Positions 22,112 to 32,541 of a stretch of 64,000 nucleotides of DNA are shown piece by piece. The translations under genes and the position numbers were made by a program. Within the stretch, counting starts at the first letter, position 1, and each line of letters opens with the position of its first letter. The stretch is from Breviolum minutum Mf 1.05b.01 (Eukaryota > Sar > Dinophyceae > Suessiales > Symbiodiniaceae): NCBI GenBank assembly GCA_000507305.1, contig DF241551.1, forward strand, positions 1-64,000. Direction: 5' to 3'. The notes beneath the pieces are model-generated. The model ran no database searches and was not told the DNA's origin. It worked only from the letters and a program-made list of their open reading frames with translations.

Positions 22112-23647
22112 CAGAATTTTCTGGAGATTTTACATGGGATGAATCGTTTTGTGAGATCCCTCGCCAGATCTGTCCTGTCTCATTGCAATTTCCAACTCAA
22201 GAGTGTGGAAACTGTGAACGACAGTTTCTGAACTCAGGTCAGTTGCAAGATGATATTTGCAAAGCATAAACACACACACACACATGTGTATGATAAGAAT
22301 GCACATATGACATTTAGATACACTTACTGTAGCATTCTTTTAATCAATATAATGTACATAATACGTACAATTGCGTATTTATTTCCGCATTGTGATTGTT
22401 GATCGTTGGCGTTTCTTCAGAATCTCCGGTTGCGGAGAATGTTTTCCAAATCAAAACGGTTTGGAGACAACATCCATGGAGCAAGCGGCCCTGGGCCGGC
22501 TGCGTACACCATTAAGCGTCTTTTTGACGATGCCGGGGCCCTGCAGCCAAAACAGAGGGCAAGAAAGCCACAAGTTTTTCCCAGTGTTTTTCCCATGCTT
22601 CTGGGGAACCTTTCGAAGCCACCGTGCGAAGAACCTCTCGCAGTCGAACCACCCCCGACCAAGTGCAATGACTGGAGCAAAGATTTTGCCTGCAAAGGTG
22701 TGCTCGCCGAAGGTGCAACAGGGAAGGTTTTATTCGGCACCCTGACACTGAAACAAGAAACGCCAGTCACGTTGAAGCGAATCTTGAAAACAAATTTTGA
22801 TGAGAAGATGGTGCATGATTTATTTCGGGAGTTCAAGATCATGAACTCCTGCAACCATCCCAACATTGCGAAAGTCTTTTCTGCCTACGAAGTGCCGCTT
22901 CCGGCATTTATGATGGAGTTGTTGGGCAAAACATTGGACCAATCAACGACACAGCAAGCCATTGACAATGACGGCGTCCTCGCAGCGTTCGAAGCTGCCG
23001 CAGCTGCAGTGCAATACTTACATTCCATAAAAATTGCACATCGGGACATCAAACCCCATAACCTTTGCCACCCCCTTCACTGCGATTCGTGGGAAGTCAA
23101 GCTCATTGACTTCGATGCAGCGGAGGAAATTAAGGACGTCAAGGAGTACTTGCTGAGTTTGTTGAGCTTCAATTTCGAGATTGATTTAGCTTTTCATTAA
23201 AGGTGGAAAAGATTCAAAAAGGATATGAATTAAAGGATTCAAAAAACAAAAGCACAACTCAAGCATGAACATTCATTGAGGCTTTTTGGATGTATCTTTC
23301 TTGCAAAGGACTGTGCACAGACGTGTCCTGCAACTGTGGCTTATGCGCCAACTGGGACAGATGCGCTTAGCTCATTCAACGAATGGAAGACGTGGACTAT
23401 GGCCGACCTTGACATTTTCGCTCTTGGAAAAACATTCCAAGAGATTGTTTTTAAGAAAGGTTGGGCATTGACGGAACCATTCAAAGAAGAGTTCCGGACG
23501 ATCCAAGAGCAACTTCTGCATCGCAACCAGGACTTGCAGCAGGCTGGGTTGCAACTTTCTGGCCGACCATGCACCCGACCCTACGGTACAAGTTGCATCA
23601 TGATTGCAAAGATATATTATATGGCAGAAGGGGCATACTTGAGATAA
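22112..23647 (+). CDS. protein kinase-like gene, cassette copy 1
   Basis: Exons: 22112-22237 (contains CEIPRQICPVSLQFPTQECG, GT donor), 22421-23134 and 23309-23647. The kinase domain has a modified glycine loop (LAEGATGKVLFG), the lysine in VTLKRI, an alpha-C Glu in REFKIM, HRDIKPHN at about 22.04-22.06 kb plus 1 kb (23041-23064), DFD replacing DFG, and a C-lobe with TCPATVAYAPT and DLDIFALGKTFQEIV. The exon 2 donor is GA (AAG|GACGTC), in phase with the AAAG|GACTGT acceptor. From the ATG at 22439 the product is 344 residues. Exon 1 joins exon 2 one base out of frame with that ATG, unlike copy 2. It may therefore start internally or be damaged. Substrate unknown. Confidence 0.7.
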
Positions 23648-23741
23648 CCATGGCTATGACTATGATACTGCTTGTATCGTGAATCAGATGACAGTAGATA
23701 GCTGGATTGGATTTAATTCCATGACCAGCAGATTCATTTCA
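23587..23741 (+). repeat. kinase-cassette tail repeat, copy 1
   Basis: Shared with 32790-32924 and 36282-36413: GTACA, GATTGCAAA, GGCAGAAGGGGCAT, then a stretch ending GACCAGCAGATTCA. In this copy it encodes the last kinase residues and the 3' flank. The other two copies stop at this same place, next to N bases. Confidence 0.8.
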
Positions 23742-24157
23742 CAACCAATACCCGCCGCTATATATGTTGCACAAGTTTGATCAAGTCTGTATGTTTTCAC
23801 CTTCTTTTTTCCTCAAATCTATAGAACAATCTGAATTATATATCTTGACTTGTTGTGAAATTTTGGTGTGCCTAGTTTTCCAAACAAATCCCGTGGATTG
23901 GTTGAAAGGTGATTGCTATGAAATCTATTTGAATTTGTTGACATCATTCATTCTGGTATGAGTTCTCTCATTTTTCATCTTGCAAGTCCTTGATAGGCGC
24001 TGGAAGATGCCCAAGCTGCAGGTGTCGGATTTAAGATGCAAAGTCAAGGGTTGTTTGTGTGCCATGATGTTTGTGGGCAGATTCTGAGCAGATTTGTATT
24101 ATTTTTTGTAATTAGTTGCCACCATGTATCCTCAAGGTTTTCGAAGCGTGAAGGAAA

Positions 24158-25274
24158 TCACAAATTGTTTTCATTTTCCATGTTTATTTTTCCTGAAAAG
24201 TGTCCATTTGGAAAGTCATCCACTCTTTTGCAGCCATTTCCATGCGGAAAGGCATCCGTCAACGAGTGCCTTGAAGCAAATTTGTTTGCAAAGGCATTAA
24301 TGATTTGAGCAAATGCGACTTGGCTCAGATAGACTTTTGTCTTGGTTGTCAATCTGTTTCTCTGAGTTTGCAGAAGGAGGAAACATGATTCCAAACTAAA
24401 CCCCGCCGCCAACAGTGCCAGATTGGAACCCACCAAGCCAATCATCAAGCCGGTTAGAACGGAGTTAATGCCATGTTGCTGAATTCAAACCAGTTTTTTT
24501 CCAAAAAATCTGGAAATTCCTTCTTGAGTGCGATTCGTTGTGTACACAAGGCATTGGGCTTGTGCAAGCCCTCATTTTCCCAGCCACTCGTTGTGCAAGA
24601 TGTGTGAGTGTCCAAGCAACAAATATGCAGATCATTGCCGAACTATTCTATTGTTCTGTCACTCGGAGTGGCATAATTTTTCGGGTTTAGCTTTTCTGAT
24701 TTGAAACTCAACCGTGGCAATGTTGTCATGCCAGGCGAGTGGATGTACTGTTTTTCTGTGCGAAAGCAACACGGTTGCCAAGGTGAATATCAGCGAAATC
24801 CAAAGAACTGACCAGCCGTTGCATCTGGAAAAAGTGGTTGGGGGAACAAGTATGTGACATCCACTTGTTGATGAGATGACGATGCTCTTGCTTGTGGCGG
24901 TTGTAAATGATGGTAGCCGGCAGCCAAAAACAAACAAAACTATCAAAACAATCATGATTGTTCATATCCGAGAGACTATTAAGATCTATTTTCACCTTCA
25001 AAAATGGCGTTGTTTGGGTTGGTAGTATAATGATCCTGTTGTCAACAGAAGATTTGTCATGTGACTGAGCCCAAGGCCGTGCTTCGTGATGGCGGTTAGG
25101 GGAAGGTGATGTCCGATGTCCCCAAACAAAACCGGGCTGTTGAGATACGATTCCTAGAAATTCGTTTTGGGCTGCCACATGCGCTTCAGCGGTGTGGACT
25201 GGAATAGGTTGATATACCCAACTTAGGGAACCCTCTGCACAGAAATGGCGTAGTAAGGAACCAATGAATTTCAC
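24158..25274 (-). pseudogene. antisense gene of the cassette, copy 1
   Basis: Minus-strand coding-like stretches run from about 25274 (YQPIPVHTAEAHVAAQNEFL, then GIVSQQPGFVWGHRTSPSPN) through 24830-24665 (TLATVLLSHRKTVHPLAWHD, then EFQIRKAKPEKLCHS), 24620-24540 (LLLGHSHILHNEWLGK, then a stop) and 24448-24158 (QVAFAQIINAFANKF). The middle part matches the copies at 32926-33250 and 39355-39590. This copy keeps TGG where the others have TAG but has its own stop and indels. It converges on the kinase gene. No known family. Confidence 0.4.
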
Positions 25275-25634
25275 ACAGCATTCGAATCTATGTCTATTCG
25301 ATTGACCCCACGTGAGCAGTCAAAACTTTGTTGTGTATTGGATTCATTACAAGAACATTATAATGCACTTCCAAATCCGTCTTCATTTCAATTGGGTCTT
25401 GATTAAACCAACATGATTACTGTCAATTGCTGTGCTACTTTCTAGCGCACCACCCATCCATCTTCCCGATTTTTAGGTGCCAAAGGCCAAGAAAATGTCC
25501 AGCTCCAAGCACTGAAAAAAGTGTTTCATGACTGTCAGCATTTGTCAGCCACAAAATCGGAGAAGTATACGGTATTTTTTTCCTCCTCCTCATCATCATC
25601 AATGTGTTCCTCATCATCTCTCTTCCATTCTCAG

Positions 25635-25735
25635 GATCTCGTACAGACAGCAGGAATCCCAGTGGATTGCCAACCTGAGGTTATGTGGATTGCCAAGATT
25701 GACCAAGCAAGCGATGCTTTTGCGCTCGCGAGAGT
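25635..25735 (+). CDS. internal exon, unknown gene
   Basis: A TTCTCAG acceptor is followed by DLVQTAGIPVDCQPEVMWIA then KIDQASDAFALA, with a possible GA donor at the end. Clearly protein-like. A further open stretch at 25901-26052 (FVVMIEEVILSGTSLLYSVP) may be the next exon, though a second frame there is also open. Function unknown. Confidence 0.4.
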
Positions 25736-26249
25736 AGTGAGGCACAAAAAATCAATCTGACATAAACAAGGGCTGTAACATTTTTCAGATACACCGCCAA
25801 AGTGGTTTGGCTGTTTTGAGTTTTTGCATCTATATGTATACGTTATTTTTTACTAAGCATGTTATTTTGCTACAGGGCCTATTGTTGTTTTCCAGCTTCC
25901 AGCTTCAGGCATTTGGGCACTTCGTGGTGATGATCGAAGAAGTGATATTGTCCGGGACTTCCCTGTTGTACTCAGTTCCAGCTGTTGTCATGTTCACCCC
26001 TCGTGACGCTGTAGGTAACGGTGGACCTCTTGGTGCGATCCCTTCAAAGTAAAGTTGCAGACTTTGCCAAAGAGTTGCAGGGTCTCCAGACGGCTTTGAA
26101 ACTTGGATGATTTCCTTTTTGCTTTGCGTTTCATGTGATAAAAAGATATATGGTACAGATGCATGGTCAGATGGGATGATGAAACAAACCAAAACATATA
26201 GAGAGATTTTGGCATCAATGAGAACTTCATGACTTGACTGAGGAGTGCT

Positions 26250-26487
26250 CACTAGACAATCTGAGATTGTTGACCTCCTTGGTCAAGGGAGAAGTGTCCC
26301 AGCACAAGTGCACTCAGAAGCAAGGCAGCTAAAAAGTCTGGAACTCAGGAGAAGTAAAATGCACATGGCTCTCTGGCAAGAATCTATGCAAATTTGTGAA
26401 TTCACAGTAAAGATAGGTTTTGATTCATGGAAACATATACAAGATCGTTGTGCTTCGTTGTGTTTCTCGCCTCTTGCAAGCCTATGA
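26250..26487 (+). CDS. candidate terminal exon, unknown
   Basis: The open frame contains QSEIVDLLGQGRSVPAQVHS, then RQLKSLELRRSKMHMALWQE and FDSWKHIQDRCASLCFSP, ending at 26487. Amphipathic and charged, protein-like; no acceptor is certain. An overlapping minus-strand frame makes this tentative. Confidence 0.3.
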
Positions 26488-26731
26488 AACCAAGAATCCA
26501 TCCTGCAAGCAATTGGCAAGGAAACGGATTCATCATCCTGTCTTCCAAGTAATGTAACGGATGTAAATCTTGTGTTTTCATTTTGTATCATATTAACAAC
26601 TTCCAAAAGCACAAGTCATGCATGCCTAGACTTTATCTGAATTTATAAGTTTATAAGAGTTTCTACTTATCACCTTTGCGTCTTGGTTCTTGTTGGATCT
26701 GAAAAACGAAGTTTGTTTTCTGTGACAGGCC

Positions 26732-26969
26732 TGTAAACTATATTGCCCTACCTGGGAGGAAGGTATGATCAACAATTTTCTTACGTAGATCTCCAGCTGA
26801 TCACCCAAGACTCAGGCTGGAGTTGCTGATGCATAGGTCTCCAGCATGGAGATGTTTGCAGCCCAGACTTCTGAATTTGAACTGTGTGATTAGATGATGC
26901 ATGACTTGGAGGAAGTCTGTTGCCATTGTGTGAAGGGAGTTTGAACTCTAGTGGCAACTGTTTTCATGG
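26732..26969 (+). repeat. ~240-bp dispersed repeat, copy 1
   Basis: From TGTAAACTATATTGCCC to GGCAACTGTTTTCATGG; nearly identical to 29252-29498 apart from a short indel near the TGATCAACA word. Contains CTCCAGC.. words but no convincing terminal inverted repeat. Confidence 0.85.
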
Positions 26970-27070
26970 AAAGGCACGACAATGTCTCTGCCTGAGGCTG
27001 CAAAAAGCGCATTCAGCGCCTTTACCCTCAACTTCTACCAAATCGCCACCGTCCTCGTCCCCACCAGTCC

Positions 27071-27334
27071 ATGGAGATAAAACCCCTCTCTGCGCCTATT
27101 GCGTTGGGCCACCCAGAATTCGACTCCATTGTCCATGTTGCAAGACTCATTCAAAAAATTCAGAAGTCAAGTCGAAATGGGATTCATCCATCGGAGATAT
27201 CGAGGCCTTGGGCTGATATTGTGGACGAAGACTTCGAGCCTTTGGAGGTCGGTGGGGACGTTATATACCAAATCCCGCCTATCGGATTTGGGACAGATGG
27301 CACCACGGAATTGACAAATGGGTTGGTATCTTGA
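27071..27334 (+). CDS. small open reading frame or exon, unknown
   Basis: ATG in favourable context (GTCCATGGAG). The 87-residue frame reads MEIKPLSAPIALGHPEFDSI, then VHVARLIQKIQKSSRNGIHP, an acidic part (DIVDEDFEPLEVGGDVIYQI) and ends TNGLVS. Just upstream another frame from an ATG at 26982 reads MSLPEAAKSAFSAFTLNFYQ and stops at 27078. The two could be joined by an intron or may be separate. Function unknown. Confidence 0.4.
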   Translation: MEIKPLSAPIALGHPEFDSIVHVARLIQKIQKSSRNGIHPSEISRPWADIVDEDFEPLEVGGDVIYQIPPIGFGTDGTTELTNGLVS

Positions 27335-27432
27335 TAGATGATATTTGATATATTTTGCCAGTTGATCTTCAGGTCGCATGTGAACTACATGTCAGTGTTT
27401 TCGATATTGTAGGAGTCAATGCACTTACTTGC

Positions 27433-27443
27433 TTTTGGCTCAA
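27433..27443 (+). promoter_or_regulatory. possible relic of the dinoflagellate spliced leader
   Basis: TTTTGGCTCAA matches the 3' part of the conserved dinoflagellate trans-spliced leader (which ends CCATTTTGGCTCAAG). It lies 120 bases upstream of an intronless gene. An 11-base match can occur by chance, so this is only suggestive. Confidence 0.15.
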
Positions 27444-27562
27444 CAGCTTGGTGACTACCAGGTGAACTCCAATTTCTAGGTGATCAATTTTCAACGTTGA
27501 AAATATGCTCTCCCAAAATATGTCTACATAATGTGGCCGACCACTCTGGGAGGTCTAATGCC

Positions 27563-28558
27563 ATGTATGGAAGTTACAAGCCTGCAGTGCAGGTGGGTAT
27601 GCAGCCTCCAACTGCTTGCCACATGCCAACCCTTTTGACTTCCACCAAGCCGGCAAATCAGCAGAATGCCGACAAGGAGTCGCGTGCCGACGAAGGTTGG
27701 CTTGACGATGACGAGTCTGGATCAGAGGATAAGGGTCCGAGCGAAGATTATACCTTCTTTGGGATAGACTTCAAACCTGTATTGCCAGCATGTCTCGCTG
27801 TCTCTACTGTGATTGGTGGCCTGTGCATGCTCCTGGTGCAGATTCCGATGTTGTCTCGTTTCACCAAACTATCGCAGGTGTTGCTCTCTGCACCTTTTGT
27901 GCTGATTTATGGCATTGTCTTGGGGTGCATGGCGTATTGTGCCTATGCTGATCCTGGGCAAGTCAAACAGACCCAAAAGATGAAAATTGGTGCTGTTGGT
28001 GGCATGGACATCGAGGAGGGGATTCCGCGGCGTGCACACAAGTCGTGGCAATATTCTCATCCTATCCGCCGCTATGATCATTACTGCAAATGGTTGAAAA
28101 ACGTCGTCGGTCTTCTCAATCACCGTGAGTTTGTGATAATGGTGGCAGGTTTGCTGTTAGTTGGAATGCTTGGGATCATGGTTGACATTTGGCTTGCCAT
28201 CTTGATCGCTGAGAAGGGCTTGTTTAAGTTTGAGATCGTTGTGGCACTTCATTTGGGATATTCTGTTGCTCTCCTGGCAATTGATTGGCCAATCTTCAAG
28301 ATCCATTTTGGACTGATCTCAAGGAACGAGATGGCCCAGGAATGGAAGAAGAAAGAGCACTATGTTGCCAACAACACCAGCATCGGCGACAACGTGCCAG
28401 TCGAGGATCTCGAGGATGATGAGTACAACGAGCTCTTCGACCGTGACTCCTTTGTGTACGATCGCACAAAGAACCCTTTCGACAACGGCTGCTTCACCAA
28501 CTGCCTAAACTTTTGGTGCCAGCCTCGTTGGACTTCCGATGAGAAGGGGGAGTTCTAA
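27563..28558 (+). CDS. DHHC-family (DHYC) palmitoyltransferase-like membrane protein
   Basis: Intronless, 331 residues from the first ATG; the frame is open upstream of it but without another ATG. It has an acidic N-terminus (DDDESGSEDKG), two membrane segments, then the DPG motif (YADPGQ) that follows TM2 in DHHC enzymes. A cytosolic stretch with RRYDHYCKWLKNVVGLLNHR follows, then two more membrane segments and an acidic tail. DHYC (about residues 172-175) replaces DHHC, as in yeast Akr1-type enzymes. The paired cysteines that bind zinc in the canonical domain are replaced (RRAHKSWQYSHPIRRYDHYC). The catalytic cysteine remains. S-acyltransferase activity is therefore possible but unproven. 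Two canonical relatives lie 15 kb downstream. Confidence 0.75.
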   Translation: MYGSYKPAVQVGMQPPTACHMPTLLTSTKPANQQNADKESRADEGWLDDDESGSEDKGPSEDYTFFGIDFKPVLPACLAVSTVIGGLCMLLVQIPMLSRFTKLSQVLLSAPFVLIYGIVLGCMAYCAYADPGQVKQTQKMKIGAVGGMDIEEGIPRRAHKSWQYSHPIRRYDHYCKWLKNVVGLLNHREFVIMVAGLLLVGMLGIMVDIWLAILIAEKGLFKFEIVVALHLGYSVALLAIDWPIFKIHFGLISRNEMAQEWKKKEHYVANNTSIGDNVPVEDLEDDEYNELFDRDSFVYDRTKNPFDNGCFTNCLNFWCQPRWTSDEKGEF

Positions 28559-28816
28559 AAAGCCATTGTTATTCCTATGCAGCAATGTGCATGGGTTTCA
28601 CTGCCGTGACTAAAAGGTCATCAGAACGCAGGAGATCGAAATGACTCAAGGGAAAAGAATGTCACTGCACTTAATTGCAGATGTGAATGTGACATCCTGT
28701 GCTTCCAATTCCACAGCCATAGTTTTCATACTCTGAACACTTTTATTCGGGAGATTTGCCCAGAGCACAGCTAGACTTACACCTTGAGACCCGCACATTG
28801 CAGCTACCCGGAGAGA

Positions 28817-28923
28817 AGGAAGTGGCTCAATAGTTTGCAATTGCCTGGCATTGTTTTGTAAGTTTAAAGTACATGAGTTCACTATGTTTCATATGTTATG
28901 TGATCTTCAATTATTTTGAATAA
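28817..28923 (+). repeat. ~105-bp dispersed repeat, copy 2
   Basis: Matches 21027-21125 with a few substitutions, including AATGAA to AATAAA at its end. It lies in the 3' flank of the DHYC gene. Confidence 0.8.
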
Positions 28924-29049
28924 ATGATAGAACAGGTTTTTGTTTTGCATCCGAAAAATGCTGCTTGGCCTGTCAGGTACAAACCCTGCAACCAGAGGCT
29001 GCAGCGGTTGAGGCCTGCAACTCACCATGGAATTCTTGTCCATCTCGCT

Positions 29050-29240
29050 TGAAGACCTGATCACGGTTGCAGGTCAAAGCAAGTATCGAAGAAGATGATG
29101 ATGGACTCGGTGAATGGGGCAGGAGCCAGCAGACTGGGAAGTGAGACGGAAGGTTCACGTTGGCACTGTCACTACTCTGGTTTCGACTATCTGGTACGGG
29201 CCAACGATAGGAAGGTTCTTCACCAGGTGGACGAGATGGG
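29050..29240 (+). CDS. candidate exon, unknown
   Basis: After GTTGCAG one frame reads VKASIEEDDDGLGEWGRSQQ to a GTGAGA donor. Another frame reads SRLGSETEGSRWHCHYSGFD then YLVRANDRKVLHQVDEMG. Both are protein-like and overlap, so only coding potential can be claimed, not the frame. Confidence 0.25.
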
Positions 29241-29251
29241 ATGTAAACATA

Positions 29252-29498
29252 TGTAAACTATATTGCCCTACCTGGGAGGAAGGTATGATCAACATTGATC
29301 AACATGATTTTACGTAGATCTCCAGCTGATCACCCAAGCCTCAGGCTGGAGTTGCTGATGCATAGGTCTCCAGCATGGAGATGTTTGCAGCCCAGACTTC
29401 TGAATTTGAACTGTGTGAGTAGATGATGCATGACTTGGAGGAAGTCTGTTGCCATTGTGTGAAGGGAGTTTGAACTCTAGTGGCAACTGTTTTCATGG
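29252..29498 (+). repeat. ~240-bp dispersed repeat, copy 2
   Basis: Near-identical to 26732-26969. The two copies flank the DHYC gene in direct orientation about 2.5 kb apart, which would allow homologous exchange across that gene. Confidence 0.85.
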
Positions 29499-29649
29499 CT
29501 TTCAAACAATTGAACATCATGCGCTGATTTGCTCAAGACTTTCTTGGCTTTTAGCCTCGACAAAACGTCTTGGATCGTCATTTGATCCGTGGATTTCGTT
29601 TCGGTGACTTCCTCTTTTCTCTTCCTTCGTCTTCCTTCATTGCCTTGCC

Positions 29650-30908
29650 ATGGTGAGCTCGAGGGTTTACCATGCCAAAAACCCCATCTGCGCGAAGAGT
29701 GCCGATGATCCTCGCATCATTCGGCTGCGTACTTTGGATGGCCGGACGATGACGAAACAGCAGCTTCGCTTGGAGGAGCTTTCTGCGCAAGGCAGGGAGT
29801 GGAAAAAAAATCCAGAGCTCAAGCCAAAGCCCAAGCCAGAGGGCCATGCAATGGCTTGGGCGATGGCCCATTTAGACGAGCTATTGGAAAATAGCAAGAA
29901 GAAGCAGGACTCGAAGCAGGTGCCGAACGTTTTTTGAAGTGAGTTGTTTCAAGTTGGGGATGACCGATGACCACAATTTTGCTGGCATTTTCTAGGGCTT
30001 AGAATTTCAAAAGCTACATTTCAACATGGTTGTTTGTTTGTCCTTTGTTTGCTTGCCCATTCCCTTATTGCTGCTGCTAGTGCACTGACATTCTTCTCAA
30101 GGTCCATAGTCAGGGATGGTTTGAGGAAGCATTGCCGTGTATGATTATGACAACTCGTTCTAGGTTTGTGGTGGACATGCTTCTGTTTTTCCAAAGTCAG
30201 ATGCATGTGCTGATTTGTCAGGCCGCCCAGGAGGAAAGTGAAGAAATGCAAGAACAAGTCTCCACGACGGAGGCTGGGTGCCCATGATTGTAATCAAACT
30301 TTCTAGGAGGGCGGTCGTCCTTGATATCAACCCCCCCCTAGTTTGGGTGTGCATTACTAGCAGACTTGCAAGCAACACAAACAAACAGCAACCAGCTAGC
30401 AACCATCACAAGCACAACCACATACGACCACGACCATGGTGAATTTCACGCTTTCAACACATGTGTGGGATTGGGGATCGCTCTGACCAGGGAGCGCTAT
30501 TTTTGAAAGGCATCCCACCAAAATGAAACAAGTCCGAAAATGATTAATCCACATTTTTTTTTGCAGGTGGATGGTCCTGACGCATGCCTTCCAGCTGAAT
30601 CTTTCACTGAAACAACGACATGGCAGAAGATGATCAACACGTTGCAATCATGGATGCAGAAAGCTTCTCCTTATGTCATCACTTTGGGATCTACAGTCGT
30701 GGTCTTGCTCAAATACCTTGTGCTCAGCCTGGGGATCATGTTGGAAGTGTTCCGACTGACTTTGGAGGAGATGATGCGGAAGTATCGTGATTCTACGAAG
30801 GCCCCCAGGCTGCAAGTGAACAGAGACTCACGGATGATTGGACTTCTGACTTGTGTTCTTGCCGGTCTTGCCGTACTTTTCTTAGCCTCGCATATTGGTA
30901 GCTGGTGA
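29650..30908 (+). CDS. two-exon membrane protein, unknown family
   Basis: Exon 1 is 29650-29919: an ATG in GCCATGG context and 90 codons, beginning MVSSRVYHAKNPICAKSADD, with a basic KPKPKPEGH segment and a helical LDELLENSKKKQDSKQ end. The donor is CAG|GTGCCG. The intron is about 650 bases. Exon 2 is 30567-30908: a TTTGCAG acceptor and 113 codons, beginning VDGPDACLPAESFTETTTWQ, with two hydrophobic segments (about 30672-30750 and 30836-30895), ending LASHIGSW and TGA. Both junctions are phase 0. The product is 203 residues, with a charged soluble N-half and two C-terminal membrane spans. No family recognised. Confidence 0.6.
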
Positions 30909-30924
30909 GGTCAAGAACTCTTCG

Positions 30925-31743
30925 GAGCTTGCCAAACATGGAGTTTCGGATTGCAAAGAAAACATCACAGAGGCGGCTGCAGATTCTTCCGCCACCGATG
31001 AAATTGAGGTCCCCTGTGGGCGTGTGGTACAAGGGGAAGCAAGAGATTCTGAATATTCTTTTCGAATTTTGCTTGGCCCTATGTCAAGTTTTTTCCCTTG
31101 CCCCAAGAATTTGAACAGGTACAAGGAGAAGTCTTGCCGAGTAATTGTGTTACACATCAAGATGGCTGCGACTCCCTCGAGCAGAGCAGTGGAGCAGCTG
31201 AGCGTGATGACATAGAGGCCCCTTTGAGCTTCAGTTGTTTGAAGGTTTACAGTTCACCGCTAAACAAGCATGTCGTTTTACTCGCATAGTTTTTTGCAAG
31301 CCTTTTTCGTTGTTTTCTTCTGGAATTAAAATTGAACAGGTACAAGGAGCAGGCGCAGCGAGTGACAGCGAAAGACAGCGTCACCTTGATGAACAGATAG
31401 ATCCTGAGATTGAACTTTGTCACATTTTGTCCCCTATAAACCTACTTTCTGAGCCTTTCAATTGTTGTTCTGATTGCGTTCGGTCATTATGTCAAGCCTT
31501 CCTGGATTTGGCCATATTGCCTCAGGTGCTTTCGTTCATCAACCCTGTTGGAAGACTTCCCTTGGCCACAGTGTGGCTGATGTTCCCATGGTCTTTTGGG
31601 CTGTGGGGCCAGATGAAAGGATCCACCATCAGCTCAGTTGTCAGAGCGTCAATGGTCATACCTGGATTGACGTACAAGCTTTGCAAGCCAATGTGCCAGC
31701 AAAGTTCATCCCAATTGGTGTTGAACCGCCAGTCCCAGTGTGA
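30925..31743 (+). CDS. candidate exons of an unknown gene
   Basis: About 30910-31020 reads VKNSSELAKHGVSDCKENIT then EAAADSSATDEIEVPCG. Two stretches, at 31119 and 31341, both follow an identical 18-base acceptor context (TTGAACAG|GTACAAGGAG) and read VQGEVLPSNCVTHQDG and VQGAGAASDSERQRHLDEQI. About 31485-31743 contains VADVPMVFWAVGPDERIHHQ and ends FIPIGVEPPVPV with TGA. The repeated acceptor suggests a small exon duplication. Chaining is uncertain. Confidence 0.3.
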
Positions 31744-31820
31744 CCAGTGGATCCTGCTGCTGTGACTTCGCTGTGACTTACGGGGAATGTTTTTGTCTCC
31801 ATGTTTTTGTTTGAAGGATA

Positions 31821-32120
31821 ATGGGGCCATATGAGGATCCATATGATACATATGCTTGTAACCGCGCTCCGACACTCATGATTGCATCATCATTTCCATC
31901 ATTTTTCGCCTCCTTACCCTCCAAAATCCTTCCGGCTGAGGTGGTCATCTGGAGGTGGCAAAACTATGCCATCAACATCCATGGTGTGGCCACTGCTGAA
32001 ACGTTTTCAATGCAAAACGTTGGTTTGAACAATGGTCATGTACTTTCAAAAATGAGCCAGTTTCACATCCGCGATGCTGTACGTGGAAGTCACAAAAACG
32101 GATGGGTGGCGATGCTGTAA
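31821..32120 (+). CDS. open frame, doubtful exon
   Basis: ATG-led frame (MGPYEDPYDTYACN...) with a possible exon near 31935-32108 (ILPAEVVIWRWQNYAINIHG). No clear acceptor, donor or motif. Confidence 0.2.
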   Translation: MGPYEDPYDTYACNRAPTLMIASSFPSFFASLPSKILPAEVVIWRWQNYAINIHGVATAETFSMQNVGLNNGHVLSKMSQFHIRDAVRGSHKNGWVAML

Positions 32121-32184
32121 GCCGCCTTTGGAAGTCGGTGAATGTTTGAAACTTTTGGGTCTCCAACAAGACTGGGAGAAGCAT

Positions 32185-32445
32185 TCAAGGCGTAGTTGCA
32201 TAGTAATATGATACGTAGTTGCAGCTTATAGTTGCATAGTCATTTTCCACCGTTTTTTCTTTTTCAGATTCAGATTCAGATGTTGTTTTCTGTTTGTTTG
32301 CCATGGGTGAAAACGTTTCACGAAACCGCTTCACGTTGCCCACCCAAAAACCGGTGATTTGGTTGTCATACACGTGGCTCGTGGCTGGAAACGGATATCC
32401 AGTTGTTGTTTTTTTGGCATGTTTTACATCCAAAAGCACATCCAT
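32185..32445 (-). CDS. candidate minus-strand exon, unknown
   Basis: The minus frame contains KKTTTGYPFPATSHVYDNQI, then GNVKRFRETFSPMANKQK and an acidic-basic SESESEKEK run. The plus frame over the same bases is less protein-like. No splice partner found. Confidence 0.25.
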   Translation of the reverse strand: MDVLLDVKHAKKTTTGYPFPATSHVYDNQITGFWVGNVKRFRETFSPMANKQKTTSESESEKEKTVENDYATISCNYVSYYYATTP

Positions 32446-32541
32446 TTCATCACTATCTGTGGAAAAAACATCCAGGGCATATCATTCCTGTTTCAATGAC
32501 CCAGTCCTAAAGTTCGATCAAATGTGGTTTCCTCCCAGGCT

